Assembly: GCA_958295525.1 (NCBI GenBank)
Contig: OY282355.1
Span: 905,504-969,503 of the forward strand
Direction: 5' to 3'
DNA length: 64,000 nucleotides
Origin: an uncultured Dehalococcoidia bacterium
GTDB taxonomy: Bacteria; Chloroflexota; Dehalococcoidia; Lucifugimonadales; Australimonadaceae
How positions within the stretch are numbered: the first letter of the stretch is position 1; each line of letters begins with the position of its first letter. The position numbers and the translations under genes are program-made. The notes below the pieces were generated by a model, which was given only the letters and a program-made list of their open reading frames with translations, did no database searches and had not been told where the DNA came from. This document shows positions 26,837 through 34,314 of this stretch, piece by piece.

Positions 26837-26911
26837 GGCGTTCGCCGTCGGCGAGTCCCGGTCGGCGTCTGCGTCAGCGGCGCCTCGGGAAAGACACGGG
26901 AAGGGGGAGGG

Positions 26912-27031
26912 ATGATCGAGCGCTTGGGCAACTGGCTGGATACGCCGGAGGGCCTGCTCCTCTGGCTCGTGCTGGACGTTGCGCTGTGGGGGTCGGTGCT
27001 GGCCGCCGTCATCCTCACGCGGCGAAAGTAG
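26912..27031 (+). CDS. 39-residue single-span membrane protein
   Basis: ATG 26912 opens a 39-codon frame beginning MIERLGNWLDTPEGLLLWLV, continuing with a hydrophobic helix and ending LTRRK. GGGGGAGGG lies just before the ATG, a strong ribosome site. Its layout (amphipathic start, one helix of about 20 residues, basic tail) is typical of small membrane proteins. It follows the amidohydrolase by 75 bases and ends ten bases before the duplicated methyltransferase piece at 27041. Function unknown. Confidence 0.6.
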   Translation: MIERLGNWLDTPEGLLLWLVLDVALWGSVLAAVILTRRK

Positions 27032-27040
27032 GCGCCGCCC

Positions 27041-27100
27041 TTGGAGCGCAACGCGGCATACGCCGGGCTGACGGCGCGGCTCGCGGCAGGCGAGCGGGCG
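27041..27100 (+). pseudogene. Truncated duplicate of the 5' end of the homocysteine methyltransferase-like gene at 29200
   Basis: Bases 27042-27100 match 29201-29259 with three mismatches in 59, starting just inside the start codon (TTG here, ATG there). The matching frame would read ERNAAYAGLTARLAAGERA and then diverge. The break comes two bases before the stop codon of the HExxH gene on the other strand, so the duplicated piece abuts that gene precisely. Confidence 0.85.
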
Positions 27101-27102
27101 GA

Positions 27103-29013
27103 TCAGGTCAGACAACGCGAGAACTGCACGTCGCTTGTGTAGTCCTCGTAGACGTCCACCATCTTGCCGAAGGCAATGCGCTGCGTCGCCGACAAGCCCG
27201 TCTCACCGGTGACGTCGGTTCGCAATTGGGCGACCGTCCTTGATCCGCAGTAGAGGGATTCGAGTTTCTTCATGACGCTCTTGACGGCGGCCCATTCGGA
27301 CGATGAGAGCGTGATGCCCGTTGTCAGGGAGAGTTCGTCGAGGTATATCTGGCTGCTGTAGATATAATTCTTGGCGTAGTCGCGCCAGAACCCATCGCTG
27401 GCTTTGAAGCTGTACCCTGTAGTTCCTTCCCAGTCAACCTCGTCCAGCGTGTTTATCCAATCCGTGAGACGTTGGCGGTCGGCGTTCCGCAGCGTCGTCC
27501 GCAGGGTCGAAGGGATGCTTGTCGCCGGGGATGAGCCGGGCGCGCGATGCTCCGGCGCGGCGCCGTCAACGTCCCTTGTCGCAAATGCTATGTTCCAAAG
27601 GCGGCGGGCAGAAGGAGAGCCCCGTCCATCGGCGTCGCCGAGCCGCGAATACCACGCGATCTCCTGCGCCCAAGTTCTGGACTCGCCCTCGGTCATAAAG
27701 CCGCGGAAGTACTTCTGAAGCGGAGGAGGCACGAGCGACAGGCGGCGCGCGGCCATAGCCGGGTAGATCGTCTCGTAGCGGTGATAGAAACCGCCAACCT
27801 TGTAGAACTCGCGGTTGGCGAGTATCTCCTGAGCGACGTCCCAAGCGTCGCCCGACGGCAAATCGCCTCTCGCCTGCTTATTTTGCACCTCGCCAATCAA
27901 CCAACCGACGGTGTCCGTGTAGAGGGGCCGCCAAGCGTTCCACGGGTTTCGCGCTTCTCCCAGCGTCCGGTCGTACTCGCGGAAGTCGAGGATGAACTGG
28001 GCTTGGTCGCGCTTGAACGTGTAGAAGTTCATCTGGTCGCAGGCGCCGGAGAAGCCGTTCCAAGACTCCCATAAGGCGTGCATAGACTCGTGGATAAAAG
28101 CATCCGGCGCAAACTGCCCAATGCCCACGTAGGCCCCGGCGATAAAGCCGGCGAAACCCGGCTCCAAATATGTTTGGCCATCCCGGGACGCCCGCTTTCG
28201 CTCGATGCGGAGGCCATTGTTCAGCCAGTTGACGGCGGCGGGGGTGAGCCCGTAGATCGCTTGGAGGTCGTTCACGCGAGCCGTCACCCATGCATCGTTG
28301 TTCATTTCCGCCGTTCGCGTAGTCACGGTCTCGGGATTCCTAGCGCCTTCTCCTGCGCGCCGGTCCGCCGCCGCCGTCACCACTCCGTCGCGGTTCCGCG
28401 CGACAATCGAATAGTAGTACGCCCCCGACCCACGAGGCAGGCTGTCGAACACCCTGCACTTGCTTCCGCTCCAAGGGGACACCACCGGCGCGCCGCCCCC
28501 TATGGGGGTTAAGGCCACTTGGTATTCGACGCCCGCGCCTGCGGGGTTGCGTTCGTCAACGATGTAGAACTCGAAGCCTCTCCAGCCGACGTTCCGCGAG
28601 CCTCCGCCTTGCGGAGGAAACGCGCGAGACGCGGGCCGATCTTCGGGGTCTTGGGGAGGAGCGTACAGCCGCTGCCGCCGCAAGGCGTCGCTCTCGCGCT
28701 GTCCGTAAGCAATCGACACGCCCCGCGAGCCGCCTCCTGACGCGAGGCAGAGGCTCGTGTCGGCGGCGTACCGCTCCGCCGAGTTGGAGGCGTAGTACAG
28801 CGCAGCCTCGCAGGACTCGCCTTGCGAGGACGTTTGCCATGGGAATTCCTCAATGTCGCTCCGGCCAAGTTGCGCGTAGGCTTGCGCCCAAGCCTCGCGC
28901 GCAGTAGGGTTCTCCCAGGGCGTGGGCGCGGACGGGGCGCCCCAAGCGGCGAATATCGCCGACAACCCTCCCATAGCGATAAGAAGGCCCACAGCCTTAG
29001 CGCGTCTTATCAT
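27103..29013 (-). CDS. Secreted putative zinc-dependent peptidase-like protein (HExxH)
   Basis: The 636-residue product has an N-terminal signal or anchor (MIRRAKAVGLLIAMGGLSAI). Near residue 320 it has FAPDAFIHESMHALWESWNG, with the HExxH zinc motif (HESMH), inside a region of aromatic-rich secreted-protein character. Before that lies a beta-rich section around residues 140-220 (YQVALTPIGGGAPVV, YYYSIVARNRDGVV), probably a fibronectin-like domain. Four cysteines are spread along the chain. Third zinc ligand and family are not identified, so peptidase activity is inferred from the motif alone. The gene is bracketed by a duplicated methyltransferase fragment on its 3' side and the intact copy 190 bases beyond its start. 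ATG 29013; TTG 29019 is possible. Confidence 0.75.
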   Translation of the reverse strand: MIRRAKAVGLLIAMGGLSAIFAAWGAPSAPTPWENPTAREAWAQAYAQLGRSDIEEFPWQTSSQGESCEAALYYASNSAERYAADTSLCLASGGGSRGVSIAYGQRESDALRRQRLYAPPQDPEDRPASRAFPPQGGGSRNVGWRGFEFYIVDERNPAGAGVEYQVALTPIGGGAPVVSPWSGSKCRVFDSLPRGSGAYYYSIVARNRDGVVTAAADRRAGEGARNPETVTTRTAEMNNDAWVTARVNDLQAIYGLTPAAVNWLNNGLRIERKRASRDGQTYLEPGFAGFIAGAYVGIGQFAPDAFIHESMHALWESWNGFSGACDQMNFYTFKRDQAQFILDFREYDRTLGEARNPWNAWRPLYTDTVGWLIGEVQNKQARGDLPSGDAWDVAQEILANREFYKVGGFYHRYETIYPAMAARRLSLVPPPLQKYFRGFMTEGESRTWAQEIAWYSRLGDADGRGSPSARRLWNIAFATRDVDGAAPEHRAPGSSPATSIPSTLRTTLRNADRQRLTDWINTLDEVDWEGTTGYSFKASDGFWRDYAKNYIYSSQIYLDELSLTTGITLSSSEWAAVKSVMKKLESLYCGSRTVAQLRTDVTGETGLSATQRIAFGKMVDVYEDYTSDVQFSRCLT

Positions 29014-29199
29014 TCTCAAATCGTCCTAACTGTCGCCGCTAGGCGGCGAGTGTTGTCTTCCGCAGGCAATCAACGGGGTCTGCACGGTCTCCCATCGGCC
29101 TCCCCTACGGAGCGGAGCGCATCGCGCCTAGCGAACCCGATGGCGAACCCGCTATGGGACATACCGAACTGTCGCGGCGAATGATAACCTCTTGGCGTT

Positions 29200-30114
29200 A
29201 TGGAGCGCAACGCGGCATACACCAGGCTGACGGCGCGGCTCGCGGCGGGCGAGCGGGCGCTGCTGGACGGCGGCGTTGGAACGGAGATTCAGCGGCGAGG
29301 CGGCTCGCTTCGGGCATGGGCGGCGCTGGCGAACACGGAGCGTCCTGAGTTGGTCCGCGCCGTCCACGAGGACTTTCTGGCGGCGGGCGCGGACGTCATC
29401 AGCGCCAACACGTTCGGTTGCTCGGGGCCCCGGCTGGCGGCGTTCGGCCTCGCGGAGCGCGAGGAGGAGTTGAACCGCGCGGCAGTCGCGTTGGCGTTGG
29501 ATGCGCGCGACGAGGCCGGAAGCGGCGCGCTCGTGGCGGGCTGCCTGACGACGGTGAGTTTTCGCGGGCCGGACGGATCGGGGATGAGTTCGCCGGAGGA
29601 CGAGCGCGCGCTGGAGTCGCAGGCGCGGATTTTGGCGGACGCGGGCGTCGATCTGCTGCTCGTGGAAATGCTGGCGAGCGCGGCGCACGCGGACGTGGAG
29701 ATGGCGGCGGCGGCGTCCGCAGGCTTGCCGGTTTGGGCGGGGTTTTCGTTCACGCTCGGCGACGGCGGACAACTGCGGCTGCTGAGCGAGCCGGAAGAAC
29801 CGGCCGCGGCATCGCTGGGACGGATCGATCTGTCAGGCGTAGACGCCGCGCTCGTCATGCATACGGAGGTCGACGCGGTTGGGCCGTCGTTGGCGGCGTT
29901 GCGCGAGGCGTGGAGCGGGCCGCTGGGGGCGTATCCGCACGGCGGGCGTTACGCTCGGCCCGACTGGGAGTTCGACGCGTCGTTCACGCCAGATGCGCTG
30001 GCGTCGGGCGCGGCGCGGTGGCTCGCGGAAGGCTGCCAGGTCGTGGGCGGGTGCTGCGGGTCGGGCCCGGCGCACATCGCCGCGCTGCGGAAGGTTTTGG
30101 ACGCAGGGCGCTAG
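29200..30114 (+). CDS. Homocysteine S-methyltransferase family protein with altered zinc site
   Basis: The 304-residue product begins MERNAAYTRLTARLAAGERA, then LLDGGVGTEIQRRGG, and has DVISANTFGCSGPRLAAFGL near residue 65 and VVGGCCGSGPAHIAAL near residue 285. These are blocks of homocysteine S-methyltransferases (BHMT/MHT type), which bind zinc through one upstream Cys and the GGCC pair. The pair is present, but the upstream position reads DAALVMHTEVD where GxNC is expected, with His in place of Cys. It may use a Cys2-His site or another thiol substrate. Start ATG 29200 is confirmed by the duplicated copy at 27041, which begins at the same codon. No strong ribosome site precedes it. Confidence 0.85.
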   Translation: MERNAAYTRLTARLAAGERALLDGGVGTEIQRRGGSLRAWAALANTERPELVRAVHEDFLAAGADVISANTFGCSGPRLAAFGLAEREEELNRAAVALALDARDEAGSGALVAGCLTTVSFRGPDGSGMSSPEDERALESQARILADAGVDLLLVEMLASAAHADVEMAAAASAGLPVWAGFSFTLGDGGQLRLLSEPEEPAAASLGRIDLSGVDAALVMHTEVDAVGPSLAALREAWSGPLGAYPHGGRYARPDWEFDASFTPDALASGAARWLAEGCQVVGGCCGSGPAHIAALRKVLDAGR

Positions 30115-30120
30115 CGCTAG

Positions 30121-30256
30121 GTTCCCGCCTACCTTACCGTCATTCCCGCTTTCGCAGTTAGGACGCGGCGCCTGAGGTGATTTGGAGACGATGCGCTACG
30201 CGCACCGTCCGGCGCTTGCGCGCCTCTGGATTCCCGCCTACGCGGGAACGACGGGA
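30121..30256. repeat. Composite palindromic repeat in inverted orientation
   Basis: The region 30165-30256 is the full-length composite element read backwards: GGAGACGATGCGC, then GCGCACCGTCCGGCGCTTGCGCGCC, then TGGATTCCCGCC and the palindrome end GCGGGAACGACGGG. A half copy with CATTCCCGCTTTCGC lies at 30140. Confidence 0.85.
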
Positions 30257-30345
30257 CGAGGGGGCGGGAACGACGATGCACAGAGGGAACGGCCATGTTC
30301 CCCAGCAGGTAGACTATGCGCGATGTCCGGAATAGGAGGGACGCG

Positions 30346-31101
30346 ATGCGGCTGCAGGGCAAGGCGATCATCGTAACGGGGGCGGCGGGCGGTTTGGGGC
30401 GGCAGTACGCGATCCGATTCGCGCAAGAGGGCGCGCGGCTCACGGTGGCGGACGTGCAGGACGTCGGCAAGACGGCGGAGTTGTGCCGCGCCGAAGGAGC
30501 GGAGGTTCTGCCGCTGCGCGTCGACGTGTCGTCGGAGGAGGAGACGCTGGAGATGGCGCGGCGGACGCACGCGGCATACGGACGGATAGACGGGCTGCTG
30601 AACAACGCGGGGATGATGCGCGGGCTGGAGGTGAAGTCCATTCTGGACGTGGATATGGAAACGTGGGATCGGGTGTTCGCGGTGAACGCCCGCGGGACGT
30701 TTCTGGGCGCGAGGGCGGTGTTTCCGTATATGCGGGAGCAGAGGTCAGGGACGATCGTGAACGTGAGTTCGGGGAGCACGCTGCGGATCGCCCGGGGGCC
30801 GAACGCGATGAATCCCCACTACGTGGCGTCGAAGTCGGCGATCACGGGGATCACGCGGGCGGTGGCGCGGGAGTTGGGGCAATACAACATCAACGTCGTG
30901 ACGGTGGCGCCGGGCTCGACGACGTCGGACACGGAGGAGCCGCTGAGCGCGGACGAGGCGATTGCGGAGCCGGAGGCGTCGTTGATCCGGCGAGGCGTGC
31001 CGGAGGACTTGACGGGCGTGATGGCGTTCCTCTTCAGCGACGACGCGCGGTTCATCACGGGGCAAATGATCGTCGTGAACGGCGGGCGGGAAGTGCATTA
31101 G
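30346..31101 (+). CDS. Short-chain dehydrogenase/reductase (SDR) family protein
   Basis: The 251-residue product has GKAIIVTGAAGGLGRQYAI (residues 5-23), DGLLNNAGMM near residue 85, catalytic Ser in VNVSSGSTLRI near residue 140 and YVASKSAITGITRAV near residue 158 (Tyr and Lys), and ends with RFITGQMIVVNGG. It is a classical SDR with 3-oxoacyl reductase-like C-terminus. ATG 30346 is preceded by AGGAGGGACGCG; an upstream ATG at 30316 in frame is less likely. It resembles the SDR at 11754 in motifs only. Substrate unknown. Confidence 0.9.
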   Translation: MRLQGKAIIVTGAAGGLGRQYAIRFAQEGARLTVADVQDVGKTAELCRAEGAEVLPLRVDVSSEEETLEMARRTHAAYGRIDGLLNNAGMMRGLEVKSILDVDMETWDRVFAVNARGTFLGARAVFPYMREQRSGTIVNVSSGSTLRIARGPNAMNPHYVASKSAITGITRAVARELGQYNINVVTVAPGSTTSDTEEPLSADEAIAEPEASLIRRGVPEDLTGVMAFLFSDDARFITGQMIVVNGGREVH

Positions 31102-31213
31102 GGGAAGGCGCGTAGAGCGCAAGCATCGGCGGGATGATGCCGCGATTCTTCGCGGATTGGCTTGCCCGCGCGCTTGCGCCGGCGTCGCGGGGATTGAGGA
31201 GGCGGCGGCAGCC

Positions 31214-31630
31214 TTACGCTAGCCGGAAGACGGGCAGCGTCACCTCGGGCGTGAGGTCTTGGAAGTCGACTTCGACGGGCATGCCGACGGCGATGAGCGC
31301 AGGGTCGGGGTCGACGCCGACGAGGTTGGCGGGAAGGCGGGCACCCTCTTCGAGATCGATCATCGCCACGACAAAGGGGACGCGGTCGCGGAAGGCGGGC
31401 GTTGGGGCGCGGTGGACGATGGCGAAGGCGTGCAGCGTTCCCTTGCCGCTCGAGCGAATCCACTCGACGTTGCGTCCGCCGCAGGTTGGGCAGAAGTCGC
31501 GGGGGTAGAAGTAGGCGCGGTCGCAGTCGTTGCAGCGGCGCAACCAGAGTTCGCGCGACTGGGTTTTCTCCCAGTAGAAGTCGGACTCCGGCTGTTTGAC
31601 GGGCAGCGGGCCTGCGTAGACGTTCGTCAT
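31214..31630 (-). CDS. DUF35 zinc-ribbon/OB-fold protein, acyl-CoA handling partner
   Basis: The 138-residue product has an N-terminal rubredoxin-like zinc ribbon, LRRCNDCDRAYFYPRDFCPTCG (two CxxC pairs, residues about 29-50), followed by an OB-fold (GKGTLHAFAIVHRAPTPAF, then PFVVAMIDLEEGARLPANLV). This is the DUF35 family, whose members bind acyl-CoA and partner with thiolase-like or aldolase-like lipid-transfer proteins (as ChsH2/Ltp2 do). A potential partner is encoded at 24348. ATG 31630 is preceded by GGAGCGAGAT; the in-frame upstream start at 31696 lacks a ribosome site. Confidence 0.9.
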   Translation of the reverse strand: MTNVYAGPLPVKQPESDFYWEKTQSRELWLRRCNDCDRAYFYPRDFCPTCGGRNVEWIRSSGKGTLHAFAIVHRAPTPAFRDRVPFVVAMIDLEEGARLPANLVGVDPDPALIAVGMPVEVDFQDLTPEVTLPVFRLA

Positions 31631-31807
31631 ATCTCGCTCCTGCCGAAATACTACCATTGACTCGCGAGTCGCGGCGTAGAGGAAAACTTGAATCACGCCT
31701 GCGAGGGAGTCTCGGGAAGGCGCAGGCAGACGGACGCTGCAGAGAAGGCGGCCAGCGCGGGCGCAACTCCCGCGCGCCTACTCGCCCCATGACCTGCGCC
31801 GTTGCGC

Positions 31808-31813
31808 TACAAT
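31808..31813 (+). promoter_or_regulatory. Possible -10 element (GCTACAAT) before the UbiD gene
   Basis: GCTACAAT occurs 30 bases before the ATG at 31845. The same GCTACAAT string precedes other genes at 36939, 49475 and 59223. No clear -35 is visible, so the assignment rests on recurrence. Confidence 0.35.
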
Positions 31814-31844
31814 CTCCGCCAACCGGCGGCAGGAGGCGCGCCCT

Positions 31845-33320
31845 ATGCCCGTGCAAGACTTGCGAGAGTGGATCGCCCGCATCGACGCGATGGGCGAACT
31901 GACCCGCGTCGAGGGCGCCGACCCCAATATGGAAATCGGCGGCCTCGCCGACCTCTACCAGTGGGATATGGAGAACCCCGCTCTCCTCTTCGAGAAGATC
32001 AAGGGGCATCCGGAGAACCACCGGCTTATGGCCAACGTCCTCACCTCGCTTCCGCGCGTCTGCCTCAGCCTCGACCTTCCCGTCGAACTCACGCGCAAGG
32101 AGTTCGTGCGGACGTGGCGCGACCGCCTCAAGGAGTTCGCGCCCATCCCGCCGCGGCAGGTCGAGGACGGCCCCGTGCTGGAGAACCGGCAAACCGGCGC
32201 CGAGGTGGACGTCTCTCAGTTCCCCGCTCCCTTCTGGCATTCCGAGGACGGCGGCAAATTCCTCGGCACGGGCAACATCGTCGTGATGCGCGATCCGGAC
32301 ACCGGCTGGGTCAACGCCGGAACCTACCGCGTTCAACTGCACGACCGCGACACGCTGGGGATTATGATTTCGCCCGGCAAGCACGGGCGCCTCATCCGCG
32401 AGAAGTATTGGGCGAAGGGGCAGGCTTGCCCCGTCGCCGTCTCCTTCGGCCACGATCCGCTGCTGCTGCTGCTCGGCGGGCTGGAGATCGACTACGGCGA
32501 GGACGAGTTCGCGGTCGCGGGCGGCGTGCGCGGGGAGCCGCTCGACGTCGTCGCCGCGCCCCTCACCGGCCTTCCCGTGCCGGCGAGCGCCGAAATCGTC
32601 ATAGAGGGCGAGATTCCGCCCGACGAGTTCCATCAGGAGGGGCCGTTCGGCGAGTGGACGGGGTACTACGCGAGCGGCGAGCGCGATATGCCCATCATCA
32701 AGGTTCGCTCCGCAATGTGGCGGAACGACCCCATCGTGCTGGGCTGCCTTCCCGGGAAGCCTCCGAACGACAACACCTACTTCCGCAGTCCGCTGCGCGC
32801 CGCGATGCTTTGGAACGAGTTGGAGCGCGCGGGCGTGCCGGGCATTGTCGGCGCGTGGTCGCACGAGGCCGGCGGCGGGCGCTTTCTGAACGTCATCGCT
32901 ATTCAGCAGATGTACCCGGGCCACGCGAAGCAGGTCGGCCACGCGACGACCTCCGTTCACGCGGGCGCCTACGCCAACAGGTTCGTCATCGTCGTGGACG
33001 ACGACATAGACCCGACCGACACCAACGAAGTCCTTTGGGCGCTTTGCACGCGCACCGAGGTGACCGACGACATAGACATTGTGAAGCGGATGTGGAGCAC
33101 CTCGCTCGATCCGATGGCCTACGCGGGAGAGGGCCCGCGCTACTACAACAACCGGATGATCATAGACGCTTGCCGCCCCTACGACCGCCTGGCGACTTTC
33201 CCGCCCGTCGCCCGCAAGACGCAGGCGGAGGCCGCCGAGATTCGGGCTCAGTGGCCGCAACTCTTCGCGCCGGACGGCAAGGTCCGCAAGGACGCGCGGC
33301 GGGCGTCGCGGGGGGGCTAG
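31845..33320 (+). CDS. UbiD-family prenyl-FMN-dependent decarboxylase
   Basis: The 491-residue product has the length and blocks of UbiD decarboxylases: MPVQDLREWIARIDAMGELTRVEGADPNMEIGGLADL at the N-terminus, VIEGEIPPDEFHQEGPFGEWTGYY near residue 250 (the catalytic Glu region) and GKPPNDNTYFRSPLRAAMLW near residue 303. UbiD enzymes (de)carboxylate aromatic or unsaturated acids and need the prenylated flavin made by UbiX, not encoded here. The ATG at 31845 is preceded by AGGAGG. A piece of this gene (residues 194-235) is duplicated at 34108, and an HNH gene begins 22 bases after the stop. Confidence 0.93.
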   Translation: MPVQDLREWIARIDAMGELTRVEGADPNMEIGGLADLYQWDMENPALLFEKIKGHPENHRLMANVLTSLPRVCLSLDLPVELTRKEFVRTWRDRLKEFAPIPPRQVEDGPVLENRQTGAEVDVSQFPAPFWHSEDGGKFLGTGNIVVMRDPDTGWVNAGTYRVQLHDRDTLGIMISPGKHGRLIREKYWAKGQACPVAVSFGHDPLLLLLGGLEIDYGEDEFAVAGGVRGEPLDVVAAPLTGLPVPASAEIVIEGEIPPDEFHQEGPFGEWTGYYASGERDMPIIKVRSAMWRNDPIVLGCLPGKPPNDNTYFRSPLRAAMLWNELERAGVPGIVGAWSHEAGGGRFLNVIAIQQMYPGHAKQVGHATTSVHAGAYANRFVIVVDDDIDPTDTNEVLWALCTRTEVTDDIDIVKRMWSTSLDPMAYAGEGPRYYNNRMIIDACRPYDRLATFPPVARKTQAEAAEIRAQWPQLFAPDGKVRKDARRASRGG

Positions 33321-33342
33321 GGGGGGGGCGGGAAATTAGGCG

Positions 33343-34107
33343 ATGGCGACGGTCGCTTGGACACGATACCAATTGCTGGTGGCGTTTGGTTTGTACATTC
33401 GGCTGCCGCAGCGCAGATTCCGCGAGACTGACCCTGAAATAATCCTCTTCGCGGAAACGATAGGGCGGTCGCCTGCGTCCTTGAAGATGAAACTCTGGAA
33501 CATCGCCAGCCTTGATCCTGCGGTCAAATCCACTGGCCGCAGGAGTCTCAACAATGCATCCCTCAGCGACCGCGCAATGTGGAGCGAGATGCAAAGCGAC
33601 TGGGAGCGATTCGCCGTTCAGTGCGAACAGGCGCTTGCGGGATTCCCTGCGGCAACGGGACCTCTGTTCGACCTGCCGGAGAGCAGTCTCCCTGAGCGGC
33701 TGGGGAGGGAACGTCCAGTCGAAACAACCGCCCGGGTAGGGCAAGGGTTCTTCCGCGCAGCCGTAATGAGCGCTTACGCGGGAGAATGCTGCATCACAGG
33801 TCTGTCCGTGCCCGCCTTGCTCGTGGCAAGCCACATCGTGCCGTGGAGCGTTGACGAGCGCAATAGGGTGAACCCTAGAAACGGCTTGTTATTGTCCGCG
33901 CTGCACGACAAGGCTTTCGATACGGGACTGCTGACAATTGACGACGAGTTACTAGTAAGAGTTTCGTCGGAAAACGAGGTTTCCGATGACAAATTCTTTG
34001 CGGAATCTATTGGAATTTACGACGGGAAACCAATCAGACCTCCAGAGAAATTTGAACCAGAGAAGGAGTTTTTACGCTGGCATAGAGAGCATGTATTTAA
34101 AGGATGA
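33343..34107 (+). CDS. HNH endonuclease domain protein
   Basis: The 254-residue product has an N-terminal region like the winged or helical domain that precedes HNH nucleases in restriction-type genes (LLVAFGLYIRLPQRRFRETDPEI), then, near residues 163-200, SHIVPWSVDERNRVNPRNGLLLSALHDKAFDTG, the HNH_2-type core with His-Asn-His-type metal ligands. It is likely a DNA-cleaving enzyme in the cytoplasm. GC content falls here relative to flanking genes, and the start (ATG 33343) comes only 22 bases after UbiD. Its stop overlaps, in an ATGA junction, a 50-codon frame made from a UbiD fragment. It is the first gene of an island that also holds the HNH-DGQHR fusion. Confidence 0.82.
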   Translation: MATVAWTRYQLLVAFGLYIRLPQRRFRETDPEIILFAETIGRSPASLKMKLWNIASLDPAVKSTGRRSLNNASLSDRAMWSEMQSDWERFAVQCEQALAGFPAATGPLFDLPESSLPERLGRERPVETTARVGQGFFRAAVMSAYAGECCITGLSVPALLVASHIVPWSVDERNRVNPRNGLLLSALHDKAFDTGLLTIDDELLVRVSSENEVSDDKFFAESIGIYDGKPIRPPEKFEPEKEFLRWHREHVFKG

Positions 34108-34256
34108 CTTGCCCTGTCGCCGTTTCCTTCGGCCACGATCCGATGCTGCTGCTCGGCGGGCTGGAGATCGACTACGGCGAGGATGAGTTCGCGGTCGCGG
34201 GCGGCGTGCGCGGGGAGCCGCTCGACGTACCCACCGGATTCCGTGCCGCACGGTAG
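34104..34256 (+). pseudogene. Duplicated internal UbiD fragment forming a 50-residue open frame
   Basis: Bases 34108-34228 match 32425-32548 of the UbiD gene with four mismatches and a 3-base deletion. Read from ATG 34104, which overlaps the HNH stop by four bases (ATGA), the frame is MTCPVAVSFGHDPMLLLGGL onward and ends at 34256. The open frame is therefore UbiD-derived in its own frame, ending RAAR. Past 34228 weak similarity to UbiD may continue after a deletion. Confidence 0.85.
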
Positions 34257-34314
34257 GAATTATGCAAATCCACTACTAGGAGAATTGGAGCGTGAAATAC
34301 GCATCAGACATGTA

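Noticed and set aside
31098-33260. A 720-residue minus-strand frame across UbiD
   Set aside because: Antisense to the UbiD and DUF35 genes, low-complexity, no domain.
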